A DNA stretch of 64,000 bases from CAIVVT01 sp963757265 (GTDB taxonomy: Bacteria > Acidobacteriota > Terriglobia > Bryobacterales > Bryobacteraceae), in assembly GCA_963757265.1 (NCBI GenBank), contig CAVWRA010000006.1, forward strand, positions 310,001 through 374,000, read 5' to 3'. Both the position numbers and the translations under genes were made by a program. Under the pieces are notes generated by a model that was not told the origin of the DNA, made no database searches, and saw nothing but the letters and a program-made list of their open reading frames with translations. Positions 56,659 to 64,000 of the stretch are shown here, in pieces; the stretch's first letter is position 1; each line of letters begins with the position of its first letter.

Positions 56659-57663
56659 CTACTCGGCGTGCTGCTTCTCGGCGTCGTACGCCGTGATGTC
56701 ATGGCAGTGCAGCGGATCCAGGTCGGCTCGCTCACAACAACTGCCCGTGGTCTCAATCTGAATCGTGGCGTGGGCGATGTGGAAGTTGCGGGACAGCAAT
56801 TCCTTGAGGTCGCGGATGACCGCGCCGCATTCCTCCATCGTCCGGGCCTCATCGACGCCGACATGCGCCGAGAGGAAATTGAGGTGATCGGAAACCGTCC
56901 ACACGTGGACGTCGTGCACCGTGACTACATGGCTGACCCGCTGCATCGCCGCGATCATGCCCTCCAGGTCGAGGCCCTTCGGCGTCCCTTCGAGCAGGAC
57001 GTTGAGCGCGTCCGTCACGATGCCGATCGAACTCCACGCGATGAAGACCGCGATGAGCACGGAAACCAGCGGGTCGGCGTAGACCCATCCCGTGGACGCC
57101 ACTACCCATCCCGCCGCCAGAACTCCGACCGCGGAAAGTGCATCGCCGGCCATGTGGATGTAGGCGGCGCGCAGATTCAGGCTGTGCCTGGCGCCGCGCC
57201 GCAGCAGCGCGGCGACCACCGTGTTCATTAACACCGAGGCGCCGGCCACCCACATCATCAGCACGCCCTGCACCCGCTGCGGATGCCGGAACACGACGAC
57301 CGCCTCCACGACAATCAGCGCGGCGATCACCAGCAGCGCCGTGGCGTTCACCAGCGCGCTCAGGATGGTAGCGCGGTGGTAGCCGTAGGTCTTCGCGGCG
57401 CTGGCAGGCCGTCGCGAGATCCATAGCGCATAGGCTGCCAGGCCGAGCGCCAGAGCGTCGCTGAAATTGTGGCCCGCGTCGGAAACGAGCGCCAGGCTGT
57501 GCGACAGGTATCCCGCACCCGCCTCGACGACCACAAAGGCGCTGGTGATGAGCAGGCACAACCACAGCATCGGGCCCTCGGTCTGAGAGTGGACGTGAGC
57601 TCCCTCGCCGTGAGCGTCGTGGGCGTGGTCGTGGCCGTGCGAATGGGTGTGCGTCTGCTCCAT
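56659..57663 (-). CDS. Cation diffusion facilitator (CzcD/ZitB-type zinc exporter)
   Basis: Start ATG 57661-57663 (MEQTHTHSHGHDHAHDAHGE), a histidine-rich metal-binding tail. The 334-residue protein has six transmembrane helices; the metal-site motifs are ALVSDAGHNFSDALALGLA in helix 2 and AYIHMAGDALSAVGVLAAGW in helix 5 (HxxxD type, typical of Zn2+). The C-terminal cytoplasmic domain (VVTVHDVHVWTVSDHLNFLS) ends in a CCERADLDPLHCHD cysteine/histidine tail. Exports Zn2+ or related ions by proton antiport. Confidence 0.92.
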   Translation of the reverse strand: MEQTHTHSHGHDHAHDAHGEGAHVHSQTEGPMLWLCLLITSAFVVVEAGAGYLSHSLALVSDAGHNFSDALALGLAAYALWISRRPASAAKTYGYHRATILSALVNATALLVIAALIVVEAVVVFRHPQRVQGVLMMWVAGASVLMNTVVAALLRRGARHSLNLRAAYIHMAGDALSAVGVLAAGWVVASTGWVYADPLVSVLIAVFIAWSSIGIVTDALNVLLEGTPKGLDLEGMIAAMQRVSHVVTVHDVHVWTVSDHLNFLSAHVGVDEARTMEECGAVIRDLKELLSRNFHIAHATIQIETTGSCCERADLDPLHCHDITAYDAEKQHAE

Positions 57664-57850
57664 GCCTACTCTTTGGATGATCGCACTTGGCATTGCATCC
57701 AAGAAAGGCGCGGGTCAGGCGGGCCTGACCTGTTCTCGCGAAGACGCTGGAGACGGACTCGTATCTCTGCCAAGAATGCGCCAGCGCACATCAAGGCGGG
57801 CGCTGCATGGAGCGCCCGCCCCTGAGGGCCTGGATCAGCCGCGAAAGCGA

Positions 57851-58927
57851 TTACTGGCTGATCGCGGCCCCGTTGAAGGCCGGAACGCCGATCGGGCTGG
57901 AAGTGGCCGCGAGGGACAGATCGCCATAGGCGTCGATCGCGAAGACGGCCACGCGCCCGCCGCTGCCGTCGGCGGCAGTATAAATGACGGCCAGCCACTG
58001 ACCGTCAGGCGACACGCTTAAGTCGGTCGGCGTGCCCGCCACGGGAACCGATTTGTAGAACACTCCGCCCACGCCGTCGCTGAAGAAGATGGAGACCGCC
58101 GCGCCCGGCGAGTTGCCGGAGTACCAGATGTTGCCCCCGCCCTTGGCCAGCCAGCACGGGGCGTTGGTGGGATACGCCGCCGCCGGCCCGGGTACTGGAA
58201 AGACGTCGCCGCTCGAGTCCACCAGAGCGAAGCTGTCCTGACTGTGCGCAGGATTGAATCCCAGGATATTGCCCCAGAAGGCGGCTCCCAGCGGCGTGTT
58301 GTTGGCATCGCCTGGGAGGGTCACTACATTGCTTGTGCCGGCCAGCGCGCCGTACCACGCCAGGGGCAATTGCAGGACCGATCCGGACTTCAAGGTGACC
58401 GCGGCCCAGGTGCGGCCGACGGCGACTTGTCCGGCAGAGGAATCGGGCGTGGAAACCACCGCGCCATCGACCGGCCCCCATGGCCAGGCGTGGCTTTCGA
58501 CGCAATTCGCGCCCACGACGAACAGTTGCCAATCGGTCAGCGCGACAGAGACCGGATTCGTGCAGCCCGGCGCAAGCTTGATCGTCTTCCCGACATTGAT
58601 GAAATTGTAATTCCGCACCAGTTGGGTGACGGTGTTCGAGCCGTAGTTGGCCACGGCGCCGAACTCGCCCGCGAACTGAACCGCGCCCCCGTTTCCGCCC
58701 GCGCCGCCCGCGCCGCCGGTGGGCAGCATATTCACCAGGGTGAGCGCGGGCGTTCCACCCGTGCTCAGTTTGAACACAACAATTTCGTTGGTGCTCGAGT
58801 CATTCGTGCTCGTCAGCACCAGCGTCTCGCGTCCACCGTCATACGCCATCGCGGACGCGGCCGTCAGGAACACAAGCGCCAGTACTGAATTGGCGCGGGA
58901 TGCGTTGTTTTTCAAGGTACCCTCCAT
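57851..58927 (-). CDS. Secreted beta-propeller-like protein
   Basis: A 358-residue protein with a signal peptide (about 1-28, VLALVFLTAASAMA). It contains repeated beta-blade-like stretches such as NEIVVFKLSTGGTPALTLVN, GAVANYGSNTVTQLVRNYNF and LSVSPDGQWLAVIYTAADGS, similar to 6-phosphogluconolactonase/YncE-type propellers. A Gly/Ala-rich stretch (GGAGGAGGNGGA) sits near residue 72. No active-site motif is seen; function unknown. Confidence 0.6.
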   Translation of the reverse strand: MEGTLKNNASRANSVLALVFLTAASAMAYDGGRETLVLTSTNDSSTNEIVVFKLSTGGTPALTLVNMLPTGGAGGAGGNGGAVQFAGEFGAVANYGSNTVTQLVRNYNFINVGKTIKLAPGCTNPVSVALTDWQLFVVGANCVESHAWPWGPVDGAVVSTPDSSAGQVAVGRTWAAVTLKSGSVLQLPLAWYGALAGTSNVVTLPGDANNTPLGAAFWGNILGFNPAHSQDSFALVDSSGDVFPVPGPAAAYPTNAPCWLAKGGGNIWYSGNSPGAAVSIFFSDGVGGVFYKSVPVAGTPTDLSVSPDGQWLAVIYTAADGSGGRVAVFAIDAYGDLSLAATSSPIGVPAFNGAAISQ

Positions 58928-59005
58928 CCATCGGTTTCGACTGCGGGCTGGCAGCCCGCAAGCTTATATCCGCCTTGGGCGCGCTGGTATTCCCAGGAAA
59001 TGGAC

Positions 59006-59052
59006 TTAACCCGGATATTTCACTTGCGATCGCAGCGCGGCGCGAAGGGAGG
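59006..59052. mobile_element. Truncated family-1 MITE end
   Basis: TTAACCCGGATATTTCAC followed by TTGCGATCGCAGCGCGGCGC matches the left end of the element at 45229 over about 45 bp; the rest is missing. It stops 7 bp before the stop codon of the anti-sigma gene. Confidence 0.65.
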
Positions 59053-59058
59053 GCTTTT

Positions 59059-59733
59059 CTACAGCGCGTAACGGCGGAGCACGGGCGCCAGGCGTGCAGA
59101 GAGGGCGTCGTTCTCGGCCGCCGGCAGGCCGGAGACAACGTAGCCCAGCCAGCCGCCGGTTTCAAAGCCCGAGACCGAGTAGCCGTCGAGATTGTCCTCA
59201 TGAATCGGGATGCCGGAAGCGTGGATGACGCGCGCTGCGAGTGCGCGCGGGAACGATTCGCGCTCCGCGCGTTTGGTCAGGATGACGGAGATCAACATGC
59301 CGTCGCGCCGCAGGATGATGTGCACGTAGGCGCGCCCGTTGACGGTGCAGCGATGGGCCGATTCGACCGCGTCGGGGGTCGGCTGCCCGGCGGAAGCCTC
59401 GTCGATGACGGGTTGAAGCATCGGCGCGAACTGGGTGCCCAGGCCTTCGGTCATCTCAAGGCGCTGCTTCTGGTGGGGATAGGCGCCGGCGATCGCGCAG
59501 TGGATGTGGTCCTCGACGCCGACGCGCAGCAGATCGCGGATTTTCTGGTGCGCGTAGTACTGGGCGAGGCCGCCGACGACGACAAACATCAGGATGCTGG
59601 CGGCGACGAACTGCCAGTCCAGCCCGAAGCGCGGGGCGCCCGGCTGCACCCCGGCCAGCCGTGCGCGCAGGCGGGCTTCGAGGTCCCGGGGGACGGGTTC
59701 GTGATCGAATGCGGCGCGCAGGCGGTCGTTCAT
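59059..59733 (-). CDS. Putative membrane anti-sigma factor
   Basis: A 224-residue protein that overlaps the sigma factor stop (4 bp), the usual layout for an ECF sigma with its regulator. Residues 1-38 form a short cytoplasmic part, 40-62 (WQFVAASILMFVVVGGLAQY) a transmembrane helix, and the rest lies outside, with EDHIHCAIAGAYPHQ and AHRCTVNGRAYVHIILR. The zinc anti-sigma motif HxxxCxxC is not in the cytoplasmic part, so sigma binding, if real, uses another fold. The assignment rests on context. Confidence 0.65.
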   Translation of the reverse strand: MNDRLRAAFDHEPVPRDLEARLRARLAGVQPGAPRFGLDWQFVAASILMFVVVGGLAQYYAHQKIRDLLRVGVEDHIHCAIAGAYPHQKQRLEMTEGLGTQFAPMLQPVIDEASAGQPTPDAVESAHRCTVNGRAYVHIILRRDGMLISVILTKRAERESFPRALAARVIHASGIPIHEDNLDGYSVSGFETGGWLGYVVSGLPAAENDALSARLAPVLRRYAL

Positions 59734-60305
59734 TTCTCGCCTCCGATGCCGCGTTCCGTGGCCACGGCCGAGAGGCCCTCCCGAAGCAGTCTACGCCCCC
59801 GGCTGAGGCGCGACATCACGGTGCCGATGGGAACGCCCGTCATGGTGGCGATTTCCTGGTAGGAAAACTCGCGGATGTCGGCCAGGATCAGCGTCTCGCG
59901 GAACGGGGCGGGGACGTTGGCTACGGCGTTGACGACCTGGCGATCCGAAAGATGGTCGGGCACTGCGATCTCAACCGGAATCTCCTCTGCCGGTAAATCA
60001 CCGCGCTGCTCGTCCTTATTCCCGAACGGCAGCAGCCGGAAGAGGCGCCGGCGGAAGCGCGAGGCGCGGTGGACCAGAATCTTGTGCAGCCAGGCGCGGA
60101 TGTTTGTGCCAGGCTCGAAGCGGTGGAAGGACTTCCAGGCTTCGAGGAAAACGTCCTGGGCCAGGTCCTCGGCTTCGGTGCGGTTGCCGCCCAGCAGGCC
60201 GACGGCGGTGCGGTAAATCTCGGGCAGGTAAGGAAGCGCGGCACGCTCGAATTCATCGCGCGAGGGCGAAGGTCCGGAGCCGAGCGCGAAAGCCAGGAGA
60301 AGCAT
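59730..60305 (-). CDS. ECF-type RNA polymerase sigma factor
   Basis: A 191-residue sigma-70 of the extracytoplasmic-function class. Region 2 (LPYLPEIYRTAVGLLGGNRT, EAEDLAQDVFLEAWKSFHRF, TNIRAWLHKILVHRASRFRR) and region 4 (VPAPFRETLILADIREFSYQ, EIATMTGVPIGTVMSRLSRG) are complete. The overlapping downstream gene encodes a membrane protein likely to be its anti-sigma factor. Target promoters are unknown. Confidence 0.93.
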   Translation of the reverse strand: MLLLAFALGSGPSPSRDEFERAALPYLPEIYRTAVGLLGGNRTEAEDLAQDVFLEAWKSFHRFEPGTNIRAWLHKILVHRASRFRRRLFRLLPFGNKDEQRGDLPAEEIPVEIAVPDHLSDRQVVNAVANVPAPFRETLILADIREFSYQEIATMTGVPIGTVMSRLSRGRRLLREGLSAVATERGIGGEK

Positions 60306-60562
60306 CTGGGCTCTGACTCATAGCATAGCTGTGCGCTCCGTCCCATGGCGACCAGCCTGCAACACGGCTCAGCCCGACGCTCCACATTTGCGGCTGCGGA
60401 AAGGCCTCGGTTTCCCGTTTCCCGCGCGCCCGGCCCGGCTGCTCCTCGCCCCGCACCCGTTCTGGCCGGCGGCGGAAGGCCTGTCAATCATCCACTGCAT
60501 TGACCCTTCTGCTGGTGGAACTTCGGCCCGCCGGAACTCGTATGACATCTTCAAAGGGAGGG

Positions 60563-61382
60563 ATGAGAACGACCATGCTGTTGCGCTGCTTGAGACTGCT
60601 GGCCGTGGGCGCCGGCCCGCTGTTATTGGCCAGTGCCCTGACCGCCGCGGGCGCGGATTGGAGCAAGGATTTCGCCATCAACGGCACGGCGGATCTGCGC
60701 CTGGAGGCCGACGAAGGGCGCGTGACCCTGACCGGCACCGACGCCCGGCGGATCGAAGCGCGGGTGACGGTCAGCGGCTGGAGCATCGGGCCCAACGGTG
60801 TGCAGGTGATCGACCGCCAGAACGGCGACCGCGTCGAACTGGAAGTGCGGGTGCCGCACGGGGGCAGTTGGTTCAATATGGGCAACCATTCCATCCGCGT
60901 GGAGATCCGGGTCCCCAACGGCGCGCTGGCCAACGTCCACACCCACGACGGCTCGATCAACCTGGATGGGGTGCGCGGCGCGCTAAAAGTGAGATCCGGC
61001 GATGGCCACATCGAGGCCACGCGTGTCGAACGGCACGCTGGATGCCAACACCAGCGACGGCAGCATCCGCGTCCGCGGGCGTTTGGACGCGCTGACGCTG
61101 CATACCGGCGACGGCAGCATCGAAGCCGAGCTGATGGCCGGATCGAAAATCACTTCGGCCTGGGATATCAGCACCGGCGACGGCCACGTGACCGTGCGCG
61201 TGCCCGAGGGCTTCGCCGCCGATCTCGACGCTCATACCGGCGATGGCGGCATCGAGGTAAGCTTCCCCGTCACGACGTCGGGGACCCTCAGCGGCCACGA
61301 CCTGCGCGGCCGCATGAACGGCGGCGGACCAACTCTGAAGATCCGCTCGGGCGACGGGTCGATCCACGTCCTGCGCGACTAA
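60563..61382 (+). pseudogene. Secreted DUF4097-like putative adhesin, interrupted by a +1 shift
   Basis: The first part (ATG 60563) has a signal peptide (MLLRCLRLLAVGAGPLLLAS) and repeated strands with Asp-Gly turns: HTHDGSINLDGVRG and VRSGDGHIEATRV. Near 61030 the reading must move +1 to continue SNGTLDANTSDGSIRVRGRL, TGDGSIEAELMAG, TGDGHVTVRVPEG and RSGDGSIHVLRD, ending at TAA 61380-61382. The joined product of about 272 residues is a beta-solenoid-like DUF4097-type protein. Without the shift the frame runs to 61387 as non-homologous Arg-rich sequence. One inserted base is the simplest explanation. Confidence 0.75.
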
Positions 61383-61489
61383 GTTGATGCTTCCGGCCGC
61401 AGGGGCAAGCCCGATGACCGCGACCCATCCGGCGGCCAAACGGGCCGGCCAAAATAGCGCGGATTGACCGCGCGCCGGCACGATTGCAG

Positions 61490-61966
61490 CGTGAAAATCG
61501 CGGTTTTTACCGTGTTCTGACCGTGGAAAACGCGGTTTTTTGCCATTTCCCGTAATCACGGTTTTCTAAAGGACTTAGCGGAATCTCGCGAAAAGTGCAC
61601 GCGAACGATGCGCGCAAGGTATTGATTTTGAAGGACTTGTGCGATTTTCACGGTGCTTCACGGTGGATCTGCTGCAAATAAATGGCTTAAGCGATTTTCG
61701 AGTGCTTTTTGACAAACATTAACACGCGGCACCGTGCGCCACGGTGGATCTATTGCAATCGTTGGACTTACGAACATTAATAGGTCACATTAACACGCTG
61801 CTCCGTGCGCCACGGTGGATCTGTTGCAATCATAGGACTTACGAACATTAAGAGGCTCATTTTTGCACTTTCACCCGTTTCACGGTGGATCTATTGCAAT
61901 ATAAGGACTTAGCCGAATTTCGCCGCACACACAATTCGGGCCCTATTTTCGTGCTATCTTCGCCCT
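61490..61966. repeat. Large intergenic element, copy B (71-bp units)
   Basis: Homologous to the element at 10384 over its full length, in the same orientation and again between convergent gene ends. The left part has AGCGTGAAAATCGCGGTTTT and CGCGGTTTTTTGCC. The units are anchored by CACGGTGGATCT at 61665, 61746, 61817 and 61887 (spacings 81, 71, 70), with ATTGCAAT, GGACTTA, AACATTAA and GCACCGTG-CGC-CACGGTG. It ends AATTCGGGCCCT, 35 bp before the stop of the next gene. The bases at 61383-61489 show nothing else. Confidence 0.85.
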
Positions 61967-61979
61967 GGAAAATGGCCCT

Positions 61980-62936
61980 TCAGACCCCCCGCAGGGCGTC
62001 GAGATGCGCCAGCGTGGCCGAGGCTAATCCGGCCAGATTGTAGCCGCCCTCGAGCACGCTCAGCAGGCGTCCGCCGGCCGAACGAGCGGCGATCGCCAGC
62101 ATCAGAGACGTCAGCTCGGCGAAGTCGGCATCCTTCAGGACGAAGCGGCCCAGCGGGTCGTCGTGGCGCGAGTCGAAGCCGGCCGAGAGGATGACGAAGT
62201 CCGGGCGGAATGCCGTGGCGGCGGGGACTAGTTTCTTGCGAAATGCGCCTACGATTTCGGCGTGGCCGGCGCCGGCGTGGAAGGGGCAGTTCAAGGTGGT
62301 ACCGCGGCCGGCGGCCGCGCCGGTTTCGCCGTGCGCGCCGGTGCCGGGGTACCACGGCGACTGGTGAGTGCTGAAGACGAAGACGGAAGGGTCGCGGTAG
62401 AAGATGTCCTGGGTGCCGTTGCCGTGGTGGACGTCCCAGTCGGCGATGAGGACGCGTTCGGCGTGGTAGACGCGCTGGGCATAGCGGGCGGCGATAGCAA
62501 CGTTGTTGAACACGCAGAAGCCCATGCCGCGCGTGGCGGTGGCGTGATGGCCCGGCGGGCGGACGGCGGCGAAGGCGTTGCGCACGCGGCCGGTGAAAAT
62601 GGCGTCGACCGCGGCCAGGCAGCCTCCGGCGGCCATCAGGGCGACGTCGAAGGTGTGCGCGCCGAGCGCGGTGTCGCCGGTGCTGAGCAGGGGCGCCCTG
62701 CGGGCCACGTCATGGCGGACCACCTGGAGGTAGGAGCGGGTGTGTGCAAGGTGCAGGTCCTCGTCCCGCGCGGCGCGGGGCTGGATGGGGTGCAGGGAGC
62801 CGAGCAGCCCGGAATCGGCCAGCGCGTGATGCAGAGCGGCGTAGCGCGCGGGGCGTTCGAAATGGCCTTCGCCGGGGTCATGGCGCTCGAAGAGCGGGTC
62901 GAAAACCAGTCCGGTCGATGGCGCGCCGGGGAGCAT
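61980..62936 (-). CDS. Histone-deacetylase-family (AcuC/HdaH-like) amidohydrolase
   Basis: A 318-residue zinc-dependent deacetylase-fold protein. It shows HDPGEGHFERPARYAALHHA, the catalytic AVRPPGHHATATRGMGFCVF, the metal site DWDVHHGNGTQDIFY and SAGFDSRHDD, and EGGYNLAGL. Members deacetylate lysine, polyamines or other N-acetyl amides; the substrate cannot be deduced. Full length, no fusion. Confidence 0.92.
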   Translation of the reverse strand: MLPGAPSTGLVFDPLFERHDPGEGHFERPARYAALHHALADSGLLGSLHPIQPRAARDEDLHLAHTRSYLQVVRHDVARRAPLLSTGDTALGAHTFDVALMAAGGCLAAVDAIFTGRVRNAFAAVRPPGHHATATRGMGFCVFNNVAIAARYAQRVYHAERVLIADWDVHHGNGTQDIFYRDPSVFVFSTHQSPWYPGTGAHGETGAAAGRGTTLNCPFHAGAGHAEIVGAFRKKLVPAATAFRPDFVILSAGFDSRHDDPLGRFVLKDADFAELTSLMLAIAARSAGGRLLSVLEGGYNLAGLASATLAHLDALRGV

Positions 62937-63124
62937 CGATTCCCATTGTCACAGAGGGATGGAGCAGGGTAGAGGGGCGTGGCGAGGAAACTTCACAGAA
63001 AGCGCCACGAAATATCCCCTGTGGCGCGGGCGCTCTTGCCTGCCGCGTCAACATTCTCGTTGAACGCTTGGCTCGGGGCTTCCGTGCCCGTCTTCCCAGT
63101 TCTGAGCTGCCAGCGAATTGGCTC

Positions 63125-63170
63125 TTGACAAGTCGGTATATCCGCGCGCATTACGTCCGTAACGGATATA
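63125..63170 (+). promoter_or_regulatory. Promoter with PadR operator candidate
   Basis: TTGACA (63125-63130) is a perfect -35. A perfect 8-bp inverted repeat, TATATCCG (63137-63144) and CGGATATA (63163-63170), flanks the probable -10 region and abuts the start codon. PadR proteins often bind AT-rich ATATC/GATAT dyads in their own promoter, so autorepression is likely. The remaining gap 62937-63124 shows nothing. Confidence 0.6.
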
Positions 63171-63520
63171 TGGAACCACTCACACCGGCCGTTTTTCACA
63201 TTCTGCTGGCGCTCTCGGACGGGGAGAAGCACGGCTACGGAATCATGCTGGAGGTCCAGGCAACGACTGGCGGGAAGCTGATTCTGGGACCGGGGACGCT
63301 GTACGGGACGATCCAGCGGCTGCTCAAGACTGGGCTGATCGTCGAGAGCGCCGAGCGCGAAGATCGGGGCGTCAACGCCGAGCGGCGGCGCTACTACCGC
63401 ATCACGCCCCACGGCAGCGCCGCGGCCCAAGCCGAAGCCGAGCGGCTGCGGACGCTGGTCCAGGCGGCGTATGAGAAAGCACTTCTGAAGCGCCCGCGAA
63501 CGGCGGAAGAGGGCGCATGA
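63170..63520 (+). CDS. PadR-family transcriptional regulator
   Basis: Start taken at ATG 63170 (MEPLTPAVFHILLALSDGEK), 116 residues; the open frame extends far upstream but without coding character. The winged helix shows HGYGIMLEVQATTGGKLILG, GTLYGTIQRLLKTGLI and RRRYYRITPHG, the PadR signature. In acidobacteria such short PadRs commonly precede membrane permease genes. Its stop overlaps the next gene's start (ATGA). Confidence 0.92.
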   Translation: MEPLTPAVFHILLALSDGEKHGYGIMLEVQATTGGKLILGPGTLYGTIQRLLKTGLIVESAEREDRGVNAERRRYYRITPHGSAAAQAEAERLRTLVQAAYEKALLKRPRTAEEGA

Positions 63521-64000
63521 CGATTTCGGAGCGGGTCTACCGGCTGATTCTAAGGGCCTACCCGGCCGAATACCGGCGCGAGTACGAGGAGCCGATGCTG
63601 CAGTTGTGGCGAGACCAATTGCGGCACTGCGGCGGTAGCCGGAGGCGCGTGGCGCTGCTGTGGGGGCGGACCCTGGCCGATACACTGCGCGCCGCTCCGG
63701 CGATGCATCTGGAGACGGTGACAGGACTGGGAGGATGGCTCATGCGATCGCGGATCGCGCTGGCAATGCTGGCCTCATTGCTGTTTCTGGAGGTAGGCAA
63801 GACGGTCCTTGCCTTTACAGTCTTCCGGATTTCCAGCCCATTCACGCTCTTCATGATGAGGCACCGGCCGGAGGATTACGATTCCCGGCCGTACTTCACG
63901 CTGGGAGTGTTTAGCGTGATCGACTCGCTGGAGGTAGCACTTGCACTCATGGTGCTGCTGATGCTCATGCGGGCGTTCCATCCTCTGCGACTTGGCAGAG
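63517..64000 (+). CDS. Membrane protein, partial at the right edge
   Basis: It begins with ATG overlapping the PadR stop and reads MTISERVYRLILRAYPAEYR, then EYEEPMLQLWRDQLRHCGG, a leader segment common to acidobacterial PadR-linked permeases and membrane proteins. Hydrophobic helices follow at about residues 75-95 (MRSRIALAMLASLLFLEVG) and 130-155 (SLEVALALMVLLMLMRAF). At least 161 residues; the gene continues beyond the window, so its class (ABC permease of ADOP type, or a short membrane protein) is open. Confidence 0.7.
   Translation, partial: MTISERVYRLILRAYPAEYRREYEEPMLQLWRDQLRHCGGSRRRVALLWGRTLADTLRAAPAMHLETVTGLGGWLMRSRIALAMLASLLFLEVGKTVLAFTVFRISSPFTLFMMRHRPEDYDSRPYFTLGVFSVIDSLEVALALMVLLMLMRAFHPLRLGR

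Overview
The window is high-GC, gene-dense bacterial DNA with no tRNA, rRNA or CRISPR array that I can see. The best guess is an Acidobacteriota chromosome of the Bryobacterales/Solibacter type. The reasons are the many Tat-signal (RRxFL) secreted enzymes, an acidobacterial secreted-protein domain with an LPDFIC motif, a PadR-membrane protein pair at the right edge, and several dispersed intergenic repeat families. The assignment is inference; no marker gene here settles it.

Layout. 1-6.5 kb: the end of a REP-associated transposase with its hairpins; a TolC-type outer membrane protein; a 1.1 kb leader holding a promoter, an M-box (Mg2+) riboswitch and an intrinsic terminator ahead of an Nramp-related transporter broken by seven +1 shifts; a small membrane protein; a two-PDZ secreted protein. 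6.5-20.7 kb: dprA; a WbsX/GH99-like protein; a glycine-rich secreted protein; the leucine genes leuA-leuB-leuC-leuD on the minus strand with a divergent LysR regulator; an enolase-superfamily enzyme; a small membrane protein with a GcvH-like protein lacking the lipoyl lysine; a PaiB-like protein. 20.8-30.5 kb: aspS, pheA, a decayed SprT copy, a GH20-like enzyme, an intact SprT-like metalloprotease, fabH, metX-metW. 30.5-39.7 kb: a receiver protein, thiC, an AMP-ligase, two neighbouring secreted proteins sharing a beta-rich domain, a GH2 enzyme. 39.8-47.5 kb: dnaB, deoC, an RsbU-like phosphatase, lysA, an esterase, a Nim-like flavoprotein. 47.5-64 kb: a GH38-like DUF5054 enzyme, yebC, ruvC, two secreted/thioredoxin proteins, deoB, a MetE-C-like enzyme, a CDF exporter, a propeller protein, an ECF sigma/anti-sigma pair, a frameshifted adhesin-like protein, a histone-deacetylase-family protein, PadR and a truncated membrane protein.

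How genes fit together. Leucine synthesis (leuABCD), methionine (metXW, MetE-like), lysine (lysA), phenylalanine (pheA) and thiamine (thiC) point to a free-living prototroph. deoB and deoC are the two steps of deoxyribose-phosphate salvage. The secreted glycosidases and esterases (GH2, GH20-like, GH38-like, PHB-depolymerase-like, acetylxylan-esterase-like) fit a polysaccharide-degrading soil organism.

The most notable things are non-coding. (1) An M-box plus terminator controls a transporter whose helix-6 metal site carries Ala and Trp in place of Met and His, as expected for an Mg2+-type Nramp relative. (2) A roughly 475-bp element with 71-bp internal units occurs twice, 51 kb apart, each time in the same orientation between convergent gene ends. 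(3) Two MITE-like families have inserted at CTAG or TTAA so that their termini supply stop codons of neighbouring genes. (4) Every frameshift seen is of the same sign (+1), which suggests a systematic cause.
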